Source: Chaetoderma sp. LZ-2023a
Taxonomy: Eukaryota > Mollusca > Caudofoveata > Chaetodermatida > Chaetodermatidae
NCBI GenBank assembly: GCA_034401795.1
Contig: CM067369.1
Span: forward strand, 139,140,496 to 139,204,495
DNA: 64,000 nucleotides
Direction of reading: 5' to 3'
This document shows, in pieces, positions 53,501 through 64,000 of this stretch. The notes under the pieces are model-generated. The model was not told the origin of the DNA. It saw only the letters and a program-made list of their open reading frames with translations, and searched no databases. A program made the position numbers and the translations under genes. The first letter of the stretch is position 1, and every line of letters begins with the position of its first letter.

Positions 53501-53550
53501 CATTTCTGCTTCACTCCATGGTACTCTTATACAAGGCTTCTTTCTAAATC
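53318..53550 (-). CDS. YR gene terminal exon: Myb/SANT-like domain
   Basis: Last exon of the minus-strand recombinase-like gene. The acceptor TTTCTTTCAG ends at 53551; the phase-1 entry completes a Gly codon, giving GFRKKPCIRVPWSEAEMAAV. The exon then runs through a tryptophan-containing helical domain (VPWSEAE, KELGYFIRLQKVPGKRHCEV, NRSWMQIKFCVKNIITKNRG) to a TGA at 53318-53320. The spacing of PWSE and NRSW and the helical look fit a Myb/SANT-type DNA-binding domain, which I have seen at the C-terminus of related invertebrate proteins. A truncated duplicate lies at 47051-47240. The in-frame joining to the two upstream exons is strong support. Confidence 0.75.
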
Positions 53551-55221
53551 CTGAAAGAAATATTTTTACTGTTTAGAGCATGTAAAAACAACATGGGAGC
53601 CTAAGACCAACAACTAATGGAATGATGAATGACTGTTTTCTGCGGCTGAAAGTAATGGAAACTTCTTTCAGCTGCAATAAATTTTATTCAACCATTTCCA
53701 GTGTGTTTGATCATTTGCAAATGTCATCGGCTCATTTAGGTTCTTTTGAGTCTCTAATGTTCTTTGTTTTATTATGCTTTAGTTCAGTTCAAATATTGAT
53801 TGTATTCAACTAGGACTTTTCCATAGAGTAAATTTACTTACTTTGCCAAATGTGCTCTACATAAACGTACCGGTTGAATACAAAAATCCCTGTCAGTATG
53901 AAAGACATGATATATCGCCCAAATTTTACAATCTTAAATACAAATCTACAAATAAAATCAACCTTTCAGTGTTTTCAGTCAATACTCATAATGTGAATGG
54001 TGAAAAACAGTACAATTCATCTCCCAAGACTGTGTTTTCATATTTTTCATCAGTACTATATGAAACATGCCAGATCTTTTTGCTCTGGCTTGTTTCGTGC
54101 TCTATTTTTTCCTGGGAAGTACCATTCGATTATAAAATATTCTCTACCAAACCAATGTGCTCTACATTTTCACCCAGTTGAATACAACCAATAATGAGAA
54201 AGGCTGCCTTTTTCTTGAAATCTTGCATTGGTCACTCAGTGACACTACTGGTGCAGCATTGTGTACACAGATGTCATCTCAAAGTACACAATGCAAGCCA
54301 CAAAAACTAAGAAACTGACAAAGAATTAAATAAGACTATGGTTCTTGACTGTTTAATTATTAAACATATGATCACCACGGGCAGTCAGGAATGTGAGAAA
54401 TTAACCTAGTTAATGACATACTGAGACAACAGATAGGAGATATTTGTTATTCTATGGTAAATATTTAAATCATCTGAAACAATCATGTTGGCCGTTTTGT
54501 CTAAATCGATAATGTTTTATTGTGATGTGAATTTTCAATTCAATTGCTATTAAGCTAATCCAACTGTTGTATTGATCTTAGATTAATTGGAAAGTACAGT
54601 ATGTGTGGTTTCATATCACCCTCGACAAGTTTGACGTTGAAATTGTTCAGCAGTTGAACACTGTTAAAACCAGGCTGAGCAAGCACTAACTGATTACTAA
54701 GTACCATAGTCATTACATGTACGTCATCAGAATGGAATGCGGGAAGTACAAAAGGTATTTCCTACTTACTAATACTCAAAACTCAAAATTATGCTCAGGA
54801 ACGGCAAACTAGATTTTACCATTCTTGCAGCCATTGCTGATCTGGCCAGACTATGTCAAGACCGAGATATATTTTACCATAGTTGGACCAATAAGCCAAT
54901 TAACCATTGTCAGCCTGATCACACCATGTATATCTAAGCTGGCAGCAAGAAAAATTTTAAAGAGTTCTGAATGGAAATTCGGAAACCTAGCCACCATAGG
55001 ATCTTTCACCCAGATTTCATTAGAAATGAGCCATTTCAAGGAACCTTCGGGGAAACAGGGATATTCGGAAGGGTGCAAAACAGCATAAGGTTATTCCACT
55101 AAAGTTTGTTTGAAATCAGCCAAACAGTTTTAATGGTTAGCAATCGCTTAAATAATTTCCAACAAACAAAAAAAATACTTTGGACACAGGGAAAATTCCT
55201 TACTATATAATGCATTCATAC
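53551..55221 (-). other. Intron 2 of the YR gene
   Basis: Begins GTATGA after exon base 55222 and ends TTTCTTTCAG. 1,671 bp, no recognised coding or repeats. Confidence 0.65.
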
Positions 55222-55341
55222 CTTCATTAGAATGCTCAACTGGGTCACCTGCATCACCCGGGTTATCTGAGTCATCTGGGTCAACTGAGTTATCCGAGTC
55301 ATTTGGGCTATCTGATTGATCTGCGATATCAGACAAAGCTT
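55222..55341 (-). CDS. YR gene middle exon, acidic linker
   Basis: A 120-bp exon between TTATTTTTTCCAG and GAAG/GTATGA, phase 1 at both ends. It encodes 40 residues of a low-complexity acidic linker with repeated Asp/Ser/Asn/Pro (DSDNSVDPDDSDNPGDAGD). Such linkers separate the recombinase core from the DNA-binding tail. Because both ends are phase 1, skipping the exon would keep the frame, so alternative splicing is possible. Confidence 0.68.
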
Positions 55342-58300
55342 CTGGAAAAATAATAAAATTACTATTATTATGTGCCTGACATAATCGTTGAATTATTTTT
55401 TCTAAAGATTTACTTTTTTCATTAACAATGGTTCTACTTGAACAGAGAGTTAAATCATCAAAAGCAGAAATCTTTATAAACCATTTCCTGAGTCAAAATC
55501 CAGTGGTTTCAGAGAGTTTTAAAACATTTCTAAATTTGATGATATTTCATTAATTTTCAAATCAATCCACCATTAGCGTTATCGCCAATTTTTAAAGATA
55601 TTTCTCTTTTTAAATTTAGCTGAAATCATCCCAATAGTTCTCGAAGACATTTTAAATTTCAGATTTCTTTACTATTGGAGAATTTAACAAGTTTTAATAC
55701 TGGTCAGTCCCTAATCATATGCCTGCCAAAGTGTTTGGCCAATCACATACTCTTGAATAAACTTGGTTCAGCACATGCCTTATATGACATTTCATGATTT
55801 TTGTATCAATTCGCCAAACAGTTTCAACGATTTTTAGACGCTTAAAAAAAATCTGCCGAAATCCAAGATTGACCGATCGGCTTCGGTTGAACAAACTTGG
55901 ATCCATATGCCCCGAGGATGGTTCCTGCCAGATATAATTGAAATCAGCCCAGCGGTTCTCGAGAAGGCATTTTAAATTTCCCATTGCTTTAGTATGGGAG
56001 CTTTTGGCGGGAAAGTGATCCAAGATGGCCACCACACCGTTTATCAGACAGTTTGAAAAATTGCAAATTTGAGACCAGAAGCCAAAAAAACACATAAAAG
56101 CAATTTCGGCCTCAAATTCCATCAAATAAAAAATCCAATATGGCCGCCAAACACGCTATATTTTGATTGGCTAATGGCAGCCTAGGTTTTTTTTACGGAT
56201 CAGCTTCTCTTGAACAAACTTTACTGGTCCTTAGTGCCTAACCATATCTGTCAAATTTCGGCCCGTTTTGGAGGTTTTGGAGAAGATTTTTAAAGACGTT
56301 TCTAAAAACCAGCCAAAATCCAAGACGGCCGCCGGCCAAATTGGCTGATCAGCTTCATTTGAACAAACTTGGATCCTTATTCCCGAAGGGAAGGATGCCT
56401 CCCACCAAAATTGAAATAGGCCTTGTAGTTCTCAAGAGGAAGACATTTTAATTTTCCCATTGCTTGAGTATTGGAGATTTTGGCGGGAAAATGATCCAAG
56501 ATGGCCACCAAACCGTTGGTCCGACAGTTTCAAAAATGGCAAATTTGAGATCAGAATACTCAAAAAGTCTATATAAAACCAATTTCGGCTTCAAAATCTC
56601 AAATAAAAAAATCCAATATGGCCGTCAAACACGTTATATTTTGATTGGCCTACAGCGGCCATGTTTTCTGACGGATAAACTTTGCTTGTACAAACTTTAA
56701 TCGCTCTTAGTTCCTAATCATATCTGCCAAATTTCGACTTTATCTCTTCAGCAGTTCTGGAGAAGTAGTTTTCGGAAAAAATATGTCATCCAAGATGGCC
56801 GCGAAACTATTTGGCCAATCAATTTCTCTTGAACAAAATTGGTTCACCTCTTGCCCTAGATGATATTCCTTGAGTTTTCAATTGATTTCCCAAACGGTTT
56901 CGGAGAAGAAGATTTTAAGACATTTCTCAAAATTGGCCGATTTGACCAGTGGCCATCTTGGATTTTGGTCGATCGGCTTCGTTTGAACAAACTTGGATCC
57001 CTATGCCGCAAGGATGCCTCCTGTCAAATATAACTGAAATCTACCCAGTGGTTTCCGAGGAGAAGGGATTTTAAATTTCCCCATTGCTTTACTATGGGGG
57101 AATTTGGCAGGAAACAAATCCAAGATGGCGGCCAAACCGTCGATCGGACAAACTCGAAAAGATTTGGATTTCTCGACCACAAAAACCTATATAAAACCAA
57201 TTTCGACTTAAAAATTCATCAAATAAAAAAATCCAATATGGCCGACAGTAGCCTCAATATGATTGGGCCATACGCAAATCCATGTTTTTCAAGCTATTAA
57301 CTTCTCTTATACAAACTTCATAGGGACCCACTCTCCACTGCTTCTGACCGAATTTCAGCTCATTCCGTTCAGTGGTTCTGGAGATTTTTTAAAACGCGGG
57401 AAAATTTTCCGAAAATCCAAGATGGCCACCGGCCAAATTGGCCGATTGGCTTTGTTTGAACAAACTTGGTTCCCTATGCCCTAAGGGTGCTTCCTGCCAC
57501 ATATAATTGAAATCGCCTCAGTGCTTCTTGAGAAGAAGTCGTTTAAAGAAAAAGTTGACAGACGGATGACGGATGGATGGACAGACAACGGACGGTCGCC
57601 ACGGCATAAGCTCGCTTGGCCATTCTGGTCAGGTGAGCTAATAAAACTATAAAGTATTTAAAAAGTTATATTCAATTATGTAATTTAATTTATCAAGAGG
57701 CCCAAGGCCCTTAACGCTTACGTCGACCATTAAGAATTGAACCAATGGCATAATACTTTAAATTCAGTAGAAAACATGACATGCATTTCAAAATTGGGAA
57801 TTAAGTACCATCACTATTTAGTTGATGATGAGATTGAACCTTTTGTTCCTTCCAGTGAATAAAAGATCCAATATGGTAAACAAACACACAATTTTGATTG
57901 GTCCATAACAATCCTACTTTGCCAACATGATCACGGATTAAGTTCCCTTGAACAAACTTTAATCGCCCTTAGTTATCGATGTAATTTTGGAGAACAGGCT
58001 GGCAAATGGAACGAATAGTTAATGAGGAGTATCGTTTTAAATGATGCAAGCCATTTTCCAGAAAATTCAAGATGGCGACAGAACAAATTGACCATTCAAA
58101 GTTATGTATACACATTCTGAAGTATGTATACTATTTTATTGAAAATACATGTAGGTGGATGATTTAAACCTCTAAAAGTATAGAATTTAAATGATTATAT
58201 TTTCAGGCATTTTGCTGTGAATGTGTAAGCTTAAAGCCTAGGGTCATTCAACCCAAGTTTGTTTGATATTGAGCCATAGTAGTAGTGATGGCAGCGAATC

Positions 58301-58602
58301 AAGGGTGATTTAAATGCTTCTGGAAATTTTGGCCAAGTCCAAGGTTGGTGACAAAAGAAAATGACCAATCAACTCATAATTTAACTTGAAGCCTAGTTGG
58401 ATTAAAATCCAACCAGCGGTTTAGGAGATACATTTTAAAGCAAAAGTTGATGGATGGACAACAGATAGTAGCCATGGCATAAGCTCTCGTGGCCATTCTG
58501 CTCAGGTGAGCGAAAAATCAACCACACATGCATGTATAAGCATTCCTTTGTACTATGCTGGTGGGATAAATACTCTGGCATAGATCTAACTTATTTACTT
58601 AC
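55342..58602 (-). other. Intron 1 of the YR gene, repeat-filled
   Basis: Begins GTAAGTAAA at 58602 and ends TTTTTTCCAG at 55342; 3,261 bp. Most of it is the repeat family described for 55740-58515. No coding sequence is recognised. Confidence 0.65.
55740..58515 (+). repeat. Tandem modules ending in a hairpin
   Basis: Three to four diverged modules of about 500-600 bp. Each has the phrases GAACAAACTTGGATCC, TTAAATTTCCCATTGC, CAAGATGGCC and CAATATGGCCG (clear copies of the last at 56135, 56615 and 57232). The array ends at about 57540-57650 with a GACGGACG-rich run and a hairpin around TAAGCTCGCTTGGCC/GGTCAGGTGAGCTAA. A second, degenerate hairpin end lies at 58467-58512. An inverted relative lies at 42335-43340. 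I have seen this GGTGAGCT-ended family in bivalve-type sequences but cannot name it. Confidence 0.6.
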
Positions 58603-60550
58603 CTTCAGTTGTGATTTCAATATCATCAAGGGTTTTCCCCTTCCAATGTTGCAATTTCCTCATTTCCAGATTTATCAGAATTTTTCCCACCTTTGCCAGC
58701 TCGAGTACATCATCAGGTAAACGGTAATAATCACGGTGAATATTAATATCGTGGCCCATAAAACGTGCTACAATGTCTAATTCGTTGTTCTTCAAATTAA
58801 GAAGCTGCGTTATCATGGCTATATGTTTTCTTAAGCATGTGGATGTTAGAAATTCCGGTTTCTTTGCGTTGCACAGTGTTGAAAATTTGCGCAAAGTATC
58901 AGAACTACATAGTGGTGTTTTGCTATTTCCAGGCCTAGGAAATAGGAATGGATTCGTTGCAATTATCCCACCAATTGCTCTTTTTTCATTCAGTAGATTA
59001 ATTTGCTGTTTATGCTTATCCGTTAACAAAACTGCCACCTTGCGACCCTTCTTTCCCCTTATCTCAATCCTTGACAAAGTTTTCACCAATTCTGCTTCTA
59101 ATGGCGAAAGGGAACTGAGAATTTCTTCTTGAGCTTGGGATTCAGAACTGCAGATTATCCCCTGTTGATAGCGCTCTTTGCTTAACCGTTCCATCTCTCC
59201 ACTTCGTCTCCTGTTAAATAATGTTATCTGTGTAAGTGATACCTCTGCAAGAACTCGCCATGTTGTTTCATCTGGATTTTCAGCTAAAATCTTGATTAGT
59301 GTGCAAGGGTTGTCACTTAAATAACAATTCAAAGTTTTGATGTCTTGGGCTAATGGCATTCTTTTAGGTTTATTGTATGTCATATCGTTAAGTGTTGCGA
59401 ATGCTTGACATGAAATTTGTGGTGACCATTCAACTTCACATAGTTGCAAAAATTCATCCGCTCTTTGCTTTTTGGTTAGATCATTTGACTGCAATGCGCC
59501 TGACTTCATGTACAAAGCACATTTCTTAAGGGAATGTCCTAATTTAATGGCGAGTGAAGGAATTTTGTACTTTGCCGTGTTTTGATCAAATCCTGCTATA
59601 TCACGTACAGCAGTCACAATTAGCATAAACTTTCTCGGATCAATGCACTCTTCTAATGTTTGTAAAGATGAGTTTAGCTCCCGTACTTTTAAAAGTAGAC
59701 GACCTACCTCCCTTAGCTTTTGCTTAATATACTGATGCTGATGTACTTCTTGGCCATTCTTAGCGAATAAGTGGATGCCAAAGTCGACAATCAAACGGTC
59801 TTGTCATACTACAAAAGAAACCATGTCGTGAGCCATACTGTCCAAAATCTTTGTTCTGAATAACTCAGAGACAGTATTACATACGGGTAACAAGGCACTG
59901 CTTGCGTTTTGGTGACTGTAGGGCCGTTTCCCTGTTCCTGAATCAAATGCCTTACTTTTGGGGCAACATTTTTTATGCTTCCACATAATGTCTTTCTTGA
60001 AGAATGCCAGACACTCACTACATGGTACATAACTACTATGTTCAGTGTTTACACTGGGTCGCCTAAATGGAATTATTTGTCCTTCTCCCTTCTTAATAAC
60101 ATCTATGTTGTGTGAATAATTTCCATGACTGTGTAATTCTTGAAACTTTTCTTTCCTTTCCTTTGAATACTTAGGATAGGAGAGTGCAGCTGCAATGTCG
60201 ATCTCTGAAGAGTGAACGCTTTCCATGTGCAGCTGCAGTTTACTGAAAGCCTTTTGACAAAATGGACAATTGTCTTTTTTATCCCATTTTCGTTTTTCTG
60301 AATTTTGTGATATGCAGACTGTAATGTTTGAGGCTCGGATTGGGTGAGATAGAGGGTGAGATGTTTCAGCAACTCTATTAGAATATGTCCTTTCAACACT
60401 TATTGGCAAAATTGATTCTGGGGCTTCATTTGAATCATTCGAATCAGAAGAGGTATCAGAAACATAATCTTTACATGTATCTTTTGACCAGTCTGAACCA
60501 CTTTCCGAATAAAGGTCTGAGCATGAATCTGTTTCAGATGCCAAACCATC
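58603..60550 (-). CDS. YR gene main exon: zinc fingers and tyrosine recombinase
   Basis: A 1,948-bp exon from acceptor TTTTTTGCAG (60551-60560) to donor GAAG/GTAAGT (58603/58602). It codes for an acidic Ser-rich start (DGLASETDSCSDLYS), a C2H2-type finger (CPFCQKAFSKLQLHMESVH near 60270), and a second Cys/His finger (VPCSECLAFFKKDIMWKHKKCC near 60020). A long helical domain leads to a tyrosine-recombinase core: FNRRRSGE (first Arg, near 59210), TCLRKHIA (second Arg, near 58840), GHDINIHRDYYRLPDD (His and the Tyr nucleophile, near 58745). This family resembles Crypton-type recombinase proteins. One in-frame TGA at 59804-59806 follows MVSFVV, where a CGA (Arg) codon is likely ancestral. Upstream exons are not identified. 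Confidence 0.75.
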
Positions 60551-62142
60551 CTGCAAAAAAGTGATGCATATGAATATACTCAAGAAACATACTATTCTTT
60601 GCGCTAAAATTAGCATTGCATATTGCTAACTTGATATCAGGCCTGGGGTATGCTACATTTAAATGTATCTAGTTACACTTCCATTGCGCTATTACAGTTA
60701 CAGTTACATTGTTTGAGTAGTGTAAGTAGATATCAGTTACTTTAGTTATAATGTAACATTAGTTACTTTGTCTGATAATTAACATAAAGAGCTATAAGAT
60801 CCTGTCAACAATTTTATTTATAAGAGAATTGACACAAACCGAATGTATTTCATTCAGGTTGTAAAGCTAAATATGAAAACTGAATTAATATTATTTAAAT
60901 TTGGTTGAATGTAAACAAAGCCGTTGTTCCTATGATAGCAATATCTTCCAGTCAAATTAGTTTCAAAATGCTAAACTATTATATTTTGAAGAGACTGGGA
61001 GCTGTTACTGTCAAAGACGCCAAAATCTTTTTCTAATATTAGCCTTAAAATATTCAACAAAGTTTGATCAAATTATTTTCCATTTAAATTTCATATTAAG
61101 GATTTTGAAACTAATTTAGCAGGGAACTGTTGTCCCATTGCAGCAAAAGTCTCCATTAAAATAAATCACAAATACTCAGCGAGCATGACCAATACTAAGT
61201 TAGTCCTGCATAATTTTTGGAAACAATTTAAATGAAGTCTTGTATATTGCAGCAGTAACATTGAGCCTAACTGTTTTCATAATAGACAGAATTGACATAC
61301 ATGTAAGAAGGCTAAAGCTTAGTTTATACTTCTGCCACTGCCGTCCCGCAGCATGCTCACAGTATTTGTTGCTCAAGAGTTTATACATATGATTTATACC
61401 TGCATTTTTGTTTGACACTGGCGCCAAACTGCAAAATATGCACGTCATATAGGTTTATACTTTCAGAATTCAGTGGGCAGGGTTAGGGTTCGCTATATCA
61501 TGAAAGCTTAGCCGATATGAATGATTTGCTTGCTTCCACTTATGGGGGAACCGCTTACCATGCAAGATCCCAACCCGACTAAAGTAATGGCAAAAACCGA
61601 CCACCTTTTATGAAATCTGGCTGACCAATCAGATTGCAGGAATTAATGAGCCAACAAAAAAGGTGCGCGCGCAACTGCTGTACACGTGTTCGTGACATCA
61701 GCGTTCCTATGCAACGGCCATCTGCTTGATTCTAGAACATTCCAGCAGTCTAATTTTCTAAATTAATTTATCTCAGCCAGTTCTTAATGGATTGAAACAG
61801 GGTTTTCGACGTTACTTAAATCGGAAAGAATTATATCGAATTCTCTCAAAAATAAGAGAGAATCCCTGCAGTATTAACGAAATTACATTTAATATGGTAA
61901 CTTATATACACAGCGTATGGCCTATGCCCGCGCTATAGCATGTCGTGAACCTAACTCCTCTCACTACGCGCATGCGCACTAGTGTCTTTCCCTGACTATA
62001 ATTTTGTTTCACTCGGTCTATATGACAGCAAAAGACTGCTGGTATATACACAGATCAGAGTTAACCTGGACGGTGCGTACCTGGTCGAGGCCAGGCCGTT
62101 TCGTACCCGGTACGTGATCTGCGTTACACCGCTCTAGTGGTC
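60551..62142. other. Upstream of the YR gene; no exon found
   Basis: No convincing upstream exon. Two degenerate palindrome segments related to the MITE core lie at about 60985-61070 and 61098-61150 (GATTTTGAAACTAATTTAGCAGGG). Two CCAAT motifs lie near 61623 (GACCAATCAGATTG on the plus strand), but no TATA box is seen at a matching distance. Confidence 0.4.
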
Positions 62143-62215
62143 TACAAGAATGCCCATTTGCAGATCAAGTGAAGACTAATTTTGAAAATCCAATCGTTCC
62201 AGTGGAAAATTGTTA
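62143..62215. repeat. Half of a foldback MITE, copy e
   Basis: Contains CTAGTGGTCTACAAGAATGCCCATTTGCAG and a partial core (ATCGTTCCAGTGG), matching the left arm of copy c. The right arm is absent; the DIRS-like terminal repeat begins at 62219, so that insertion may have cut it. Confidence 0.55.
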
Positions 62216-62218
62216 AAA

Positions 62219-62640
62219 TAAACGAAATCACGGATTTCTTTTTTCACGAGAGAGTTGATACTTACCTCCCTAATACTCTTTGATATTGCTAAATATCGGC
62301 TTTCACTTAATAAAACACTCAGATTTAAAAAGAAAGGTGCCCATTATGGGCAGGTAGTCAGAAGTCAGTCAGGCGGATGCCAGCCCCCACCACCGCGCAT
62401 GCGCCGACTAGTACTTCCTCTGACTAATTTATTGGCTGACACACATGCAACATAATAAGAGCCTGAAGACCGAGCCTCAGTGGGGTGGGGAGGCCGGGTC
62501 CGTATTAGGGAGGTAAGTAACAACTCTCTCGTGAAAAAAGAAATTCGTGATTTCGTTTATTTCACTTCAAGAGTATACTTATGTACCTCCCTAATACTCT
62601 TTGATATTGCCAGAATTCGTCAGTGAATTCGGCGGGAGGG
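62219..62640 (-). repeat. DIRS-like terminal inverted/internal repeats
   Basis: A 58-bp inverted repeat (62219-62276 and 62502-62559, two mismatches) encloses 225 bp. A 27-bp exact direct repeat (62263-62289 and 62584-62610, starting TACCTCCCTAATAC) follows. Inverted plus direct sharing of one short sequence is how DIRS retrotransposons arrange the terminal repeat and the internal complementary region used to form circles. A DIRS-type recombinase frame lies 520 bp further on, on the minus strand, so this is the 3' end of that element. Confidence 0.7.
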
Positions 62641-63159
62641 AGGCGAGGTCAAAAGACCAGCTCTTCCCTATGCGCTTTTCTGCAATTAAGGCACTTAAAC
62701 TTCTGAAATTGTGTGGAAACACAATCTGGAATAGAAAGGAAAACATCGGCTAACACAAACCGATGGCTGAGAGATGACCAAAAGTCATATGCGCGCTCCA
62801 CCCCCCCCCCCCCCCCCCCCACCTCTTGGGAGGAAGACTGAATGACCTCGATGTCCCATACGCTCTCAACGTACAAGTGCCATGTACTATAGGACATTAA
62901 ACAAAAAGGCTTCATTTTCGTATACTCTCAATAATGAACCACATAAAACACGTACCATCACCATATTAATAACGAAGGGTCACGTGACATTACAAAAAAC
63001 GATGGACAACACACACAAGACTGACCTTGTGGAAGATTGGTGCTGTCATCATCTCCCCATTGGTGAAGACTGATGCAGCCAATAAAGTAGATGTTTCCAT
63101 TGATTAAATGTGAAATATATAAAAAATGAGGATACCTCATCAAAATATGTACACCTAGA
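62641..63159. other. 3' region of the DIRS-like element
   Basis: No gene. A C run of about 18 lies at 62803-62820. Confidence 0.45.
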
Positions 63160-63907
63160 TTAGCTTTTCAAAATCGATAAGGCGAGAGGATTCGAGGTGT
63201 CACGGAGATAATGGTCGGGAAAACTTGACTCACAGTGCCACTGAGCTACTGACATAATGTCATCCACAGGTACCCCATTAAATATGGCAGTGGAAGCCAC
63301 TACACCTCGGACACTGTGAGCCTTGGCCATGTCAACGTGTTTACCTGTGGCGGATTTATGGCAAAATTGAATACACTCTACAATCCACCTGGAAATGGTG
63401 TCCTTTGACGCCCTGCCACGGGGCTCAATATATGACAACCATAATGCTGTTGGGTCCATCCGCCAATCTTGAGTACGTTGTTTGTACCGGATTAATGCTC
63501 GGACTGGACACCATAGTTTTGAATTAGGATCAAACCTAGTCAAAGCTGGTAAAATTATCGGTTGACCCAGATATTTCAAAGACTGGTTTTTCGCCATGAA
63601 ATTTATCCTGGGTAGAAGCCTAAGGCCTTCCCCTGTAACCACAAAACGGTCTGCATCGGCTGACAAGGCATGAATCTCACTCCTATGCCTAGCCGAGGCC
63701 GCAGCAAGTAAAAGTAGTTTTAAGCATCAACATTTTCATAGAAATGGAGCTTAGTGGTTCAAACGGCCTATCAGCTAGCACCTGAAGCACTAGTGATAAA
63801 CTCCAAGACGGAATCACTGGTCTTAGATTGCCCATGCCTTTGATTAAAGTATTTAATGTATTTACTTCATCACTTCCCCTATTAGCCAAGCAACTGATAA
63901 CTGTCAT
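63160..63907 (-). pseudogene. DIRS-like tyrosine recombinase, C-terminal half
   Basis: Tyrosine recombinase of a YR retrotransposon, which would insert circular cDNA without an integrase. The N-terminal part (63907-63720) has PSWSLSLVLQVLADRPFEPL. After a frameshift near 63715 the protein continues ARHRSEIHAL (first catalytic Arg), LWCPVRALIRYKQRT, SKDTISRWI, AHSVRGVVAS (His-x-x-Arg), SVAQWH and DHYLRD (Tyr), ending at 63160. All main catalytic residues are present. The frameshift may be decay or a sequencing error. The RT and RNase H genes would lie upstream, beyond the window end. Confidence 0.8.
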
Positions 63908-64000
63908 TAAAGCTGACTTATAGCCAGCAATAGAGTTAGGCTTGAGGCTATAGGCATCATACAGGTGACAGAGGAAATCGGCTACTACCTGAATAGATGA
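63908..64000 (-). other. Continuation of the DIRS-like element
   Basis: The minus-strand sequence (SSIQVVADFLCHLYDAYSLKP read upward) continues the recombinase N-terminal region; cut by the window edge. Confidence 0.5.

Noticed and set aside
55740..57650. CRISPR-like spaced repeats
   Set aside because: The modules are 500-600 bp, diverged and in a eukaryotic intron; nothing CRISPR-like.
59804..59806. Selenocysteine or programmed readthrough at the TGA
   Set aside because: No selenocysteine-type context or SECIS-like structure was evident; a CpG transition from CGA is simpler.
60551..60616. Start codon of the recombinase gene at 60616
   Set aside because: The residues before 60550 read through a pyrimidine-rich TTTTTTGCAG, so this is intron, not coding.

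Overview
This is eukaryotic DNA, most likely from a marine invertebrate and plausibly a lophotrochozoan such as a mollusc; the taxon is inference. The evidence is spliceable exons with GT/AG junctions, a low density of host-type coding sequence, many microsatellites, and very diverse transposons: several LINE groups, Tc1, Academ-like, DIRS-like, a tRNA-derived SINE and TTAA-flanked MITEs. Nothing prokaryotic is visible. Almost every recognisable protein is a transposon product, most of them broken.

Layout. 1-4145: LINE 3' debris and a 5'-truncated CR1/Jockey-type LINE (minus). 4840-6496: a Tc1 element with both inverted repeats but a nonsense codon. 7672-10303: a decayed DDE transposase-like gene (plus), surrounded from about 1.1 to 11.3 kb by a short motif (ACATACGTTAC) in both orientations. 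12.7-20.16 kb: a long LINE (minus) with a PHD-finger ORF1, an endonuclease, a reverse transcriptase with a damaged active site, and a 5' leader. 20.48-22.54 kb: a 5'-truncated LINE (minus), then a SINE and a decayed second Tc1-type element. 25.3-27.2 kb: a tandemly duplicated ORF1/leader fragment. 27.55-29.09 kb: a second copy of the first Tc1 element, with an open 341-residue transposase but one end missing. 29.3-33.0 kb: another LINE (minus) whose endonuclease frame runs into a large trinucleotide repeat, next to a zinc-knuckle ORF1 fragment.

34.3-40.7 kb: two diverged direct repeats of about 2.3 kb, each with a minus-strand CCAAT/TATA promoter, flanking an ORF1-like gene with SGNH-esterase and zinc-knuckle motifs. 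45.4-53.5 kb: a segmental duplication whose second copy is interrupted by a 4,080-bp Academ-like DNA transposon with terminal repeats, a 3-bp target duplication and an empty site preserved in the first copy. 53.3-60.6 kb (minus): the best host-like gene, with three spliceable exons coding for zinc fingers, a tyrosine-recombinase core and a Myb/SANT-like C-terminus, in frame across both introns but with one in-frame TGA. 62.2-64.0 kb: the 3' end of a DIRS-like tyrosine-recombinase retrotransposon, with a 58-bp inverted repeat and a 27-bp direct repeat, running off the window.

The genes do not form a pathway. The window is a layered transposon graveyard with some young insertions. The most informative parts are the Academ-like insertion with its empty site, the three-exon recombinase gene, the motif cluster around the DDE gene, and the promoter-bearing repeats near 36 and 40 kb.
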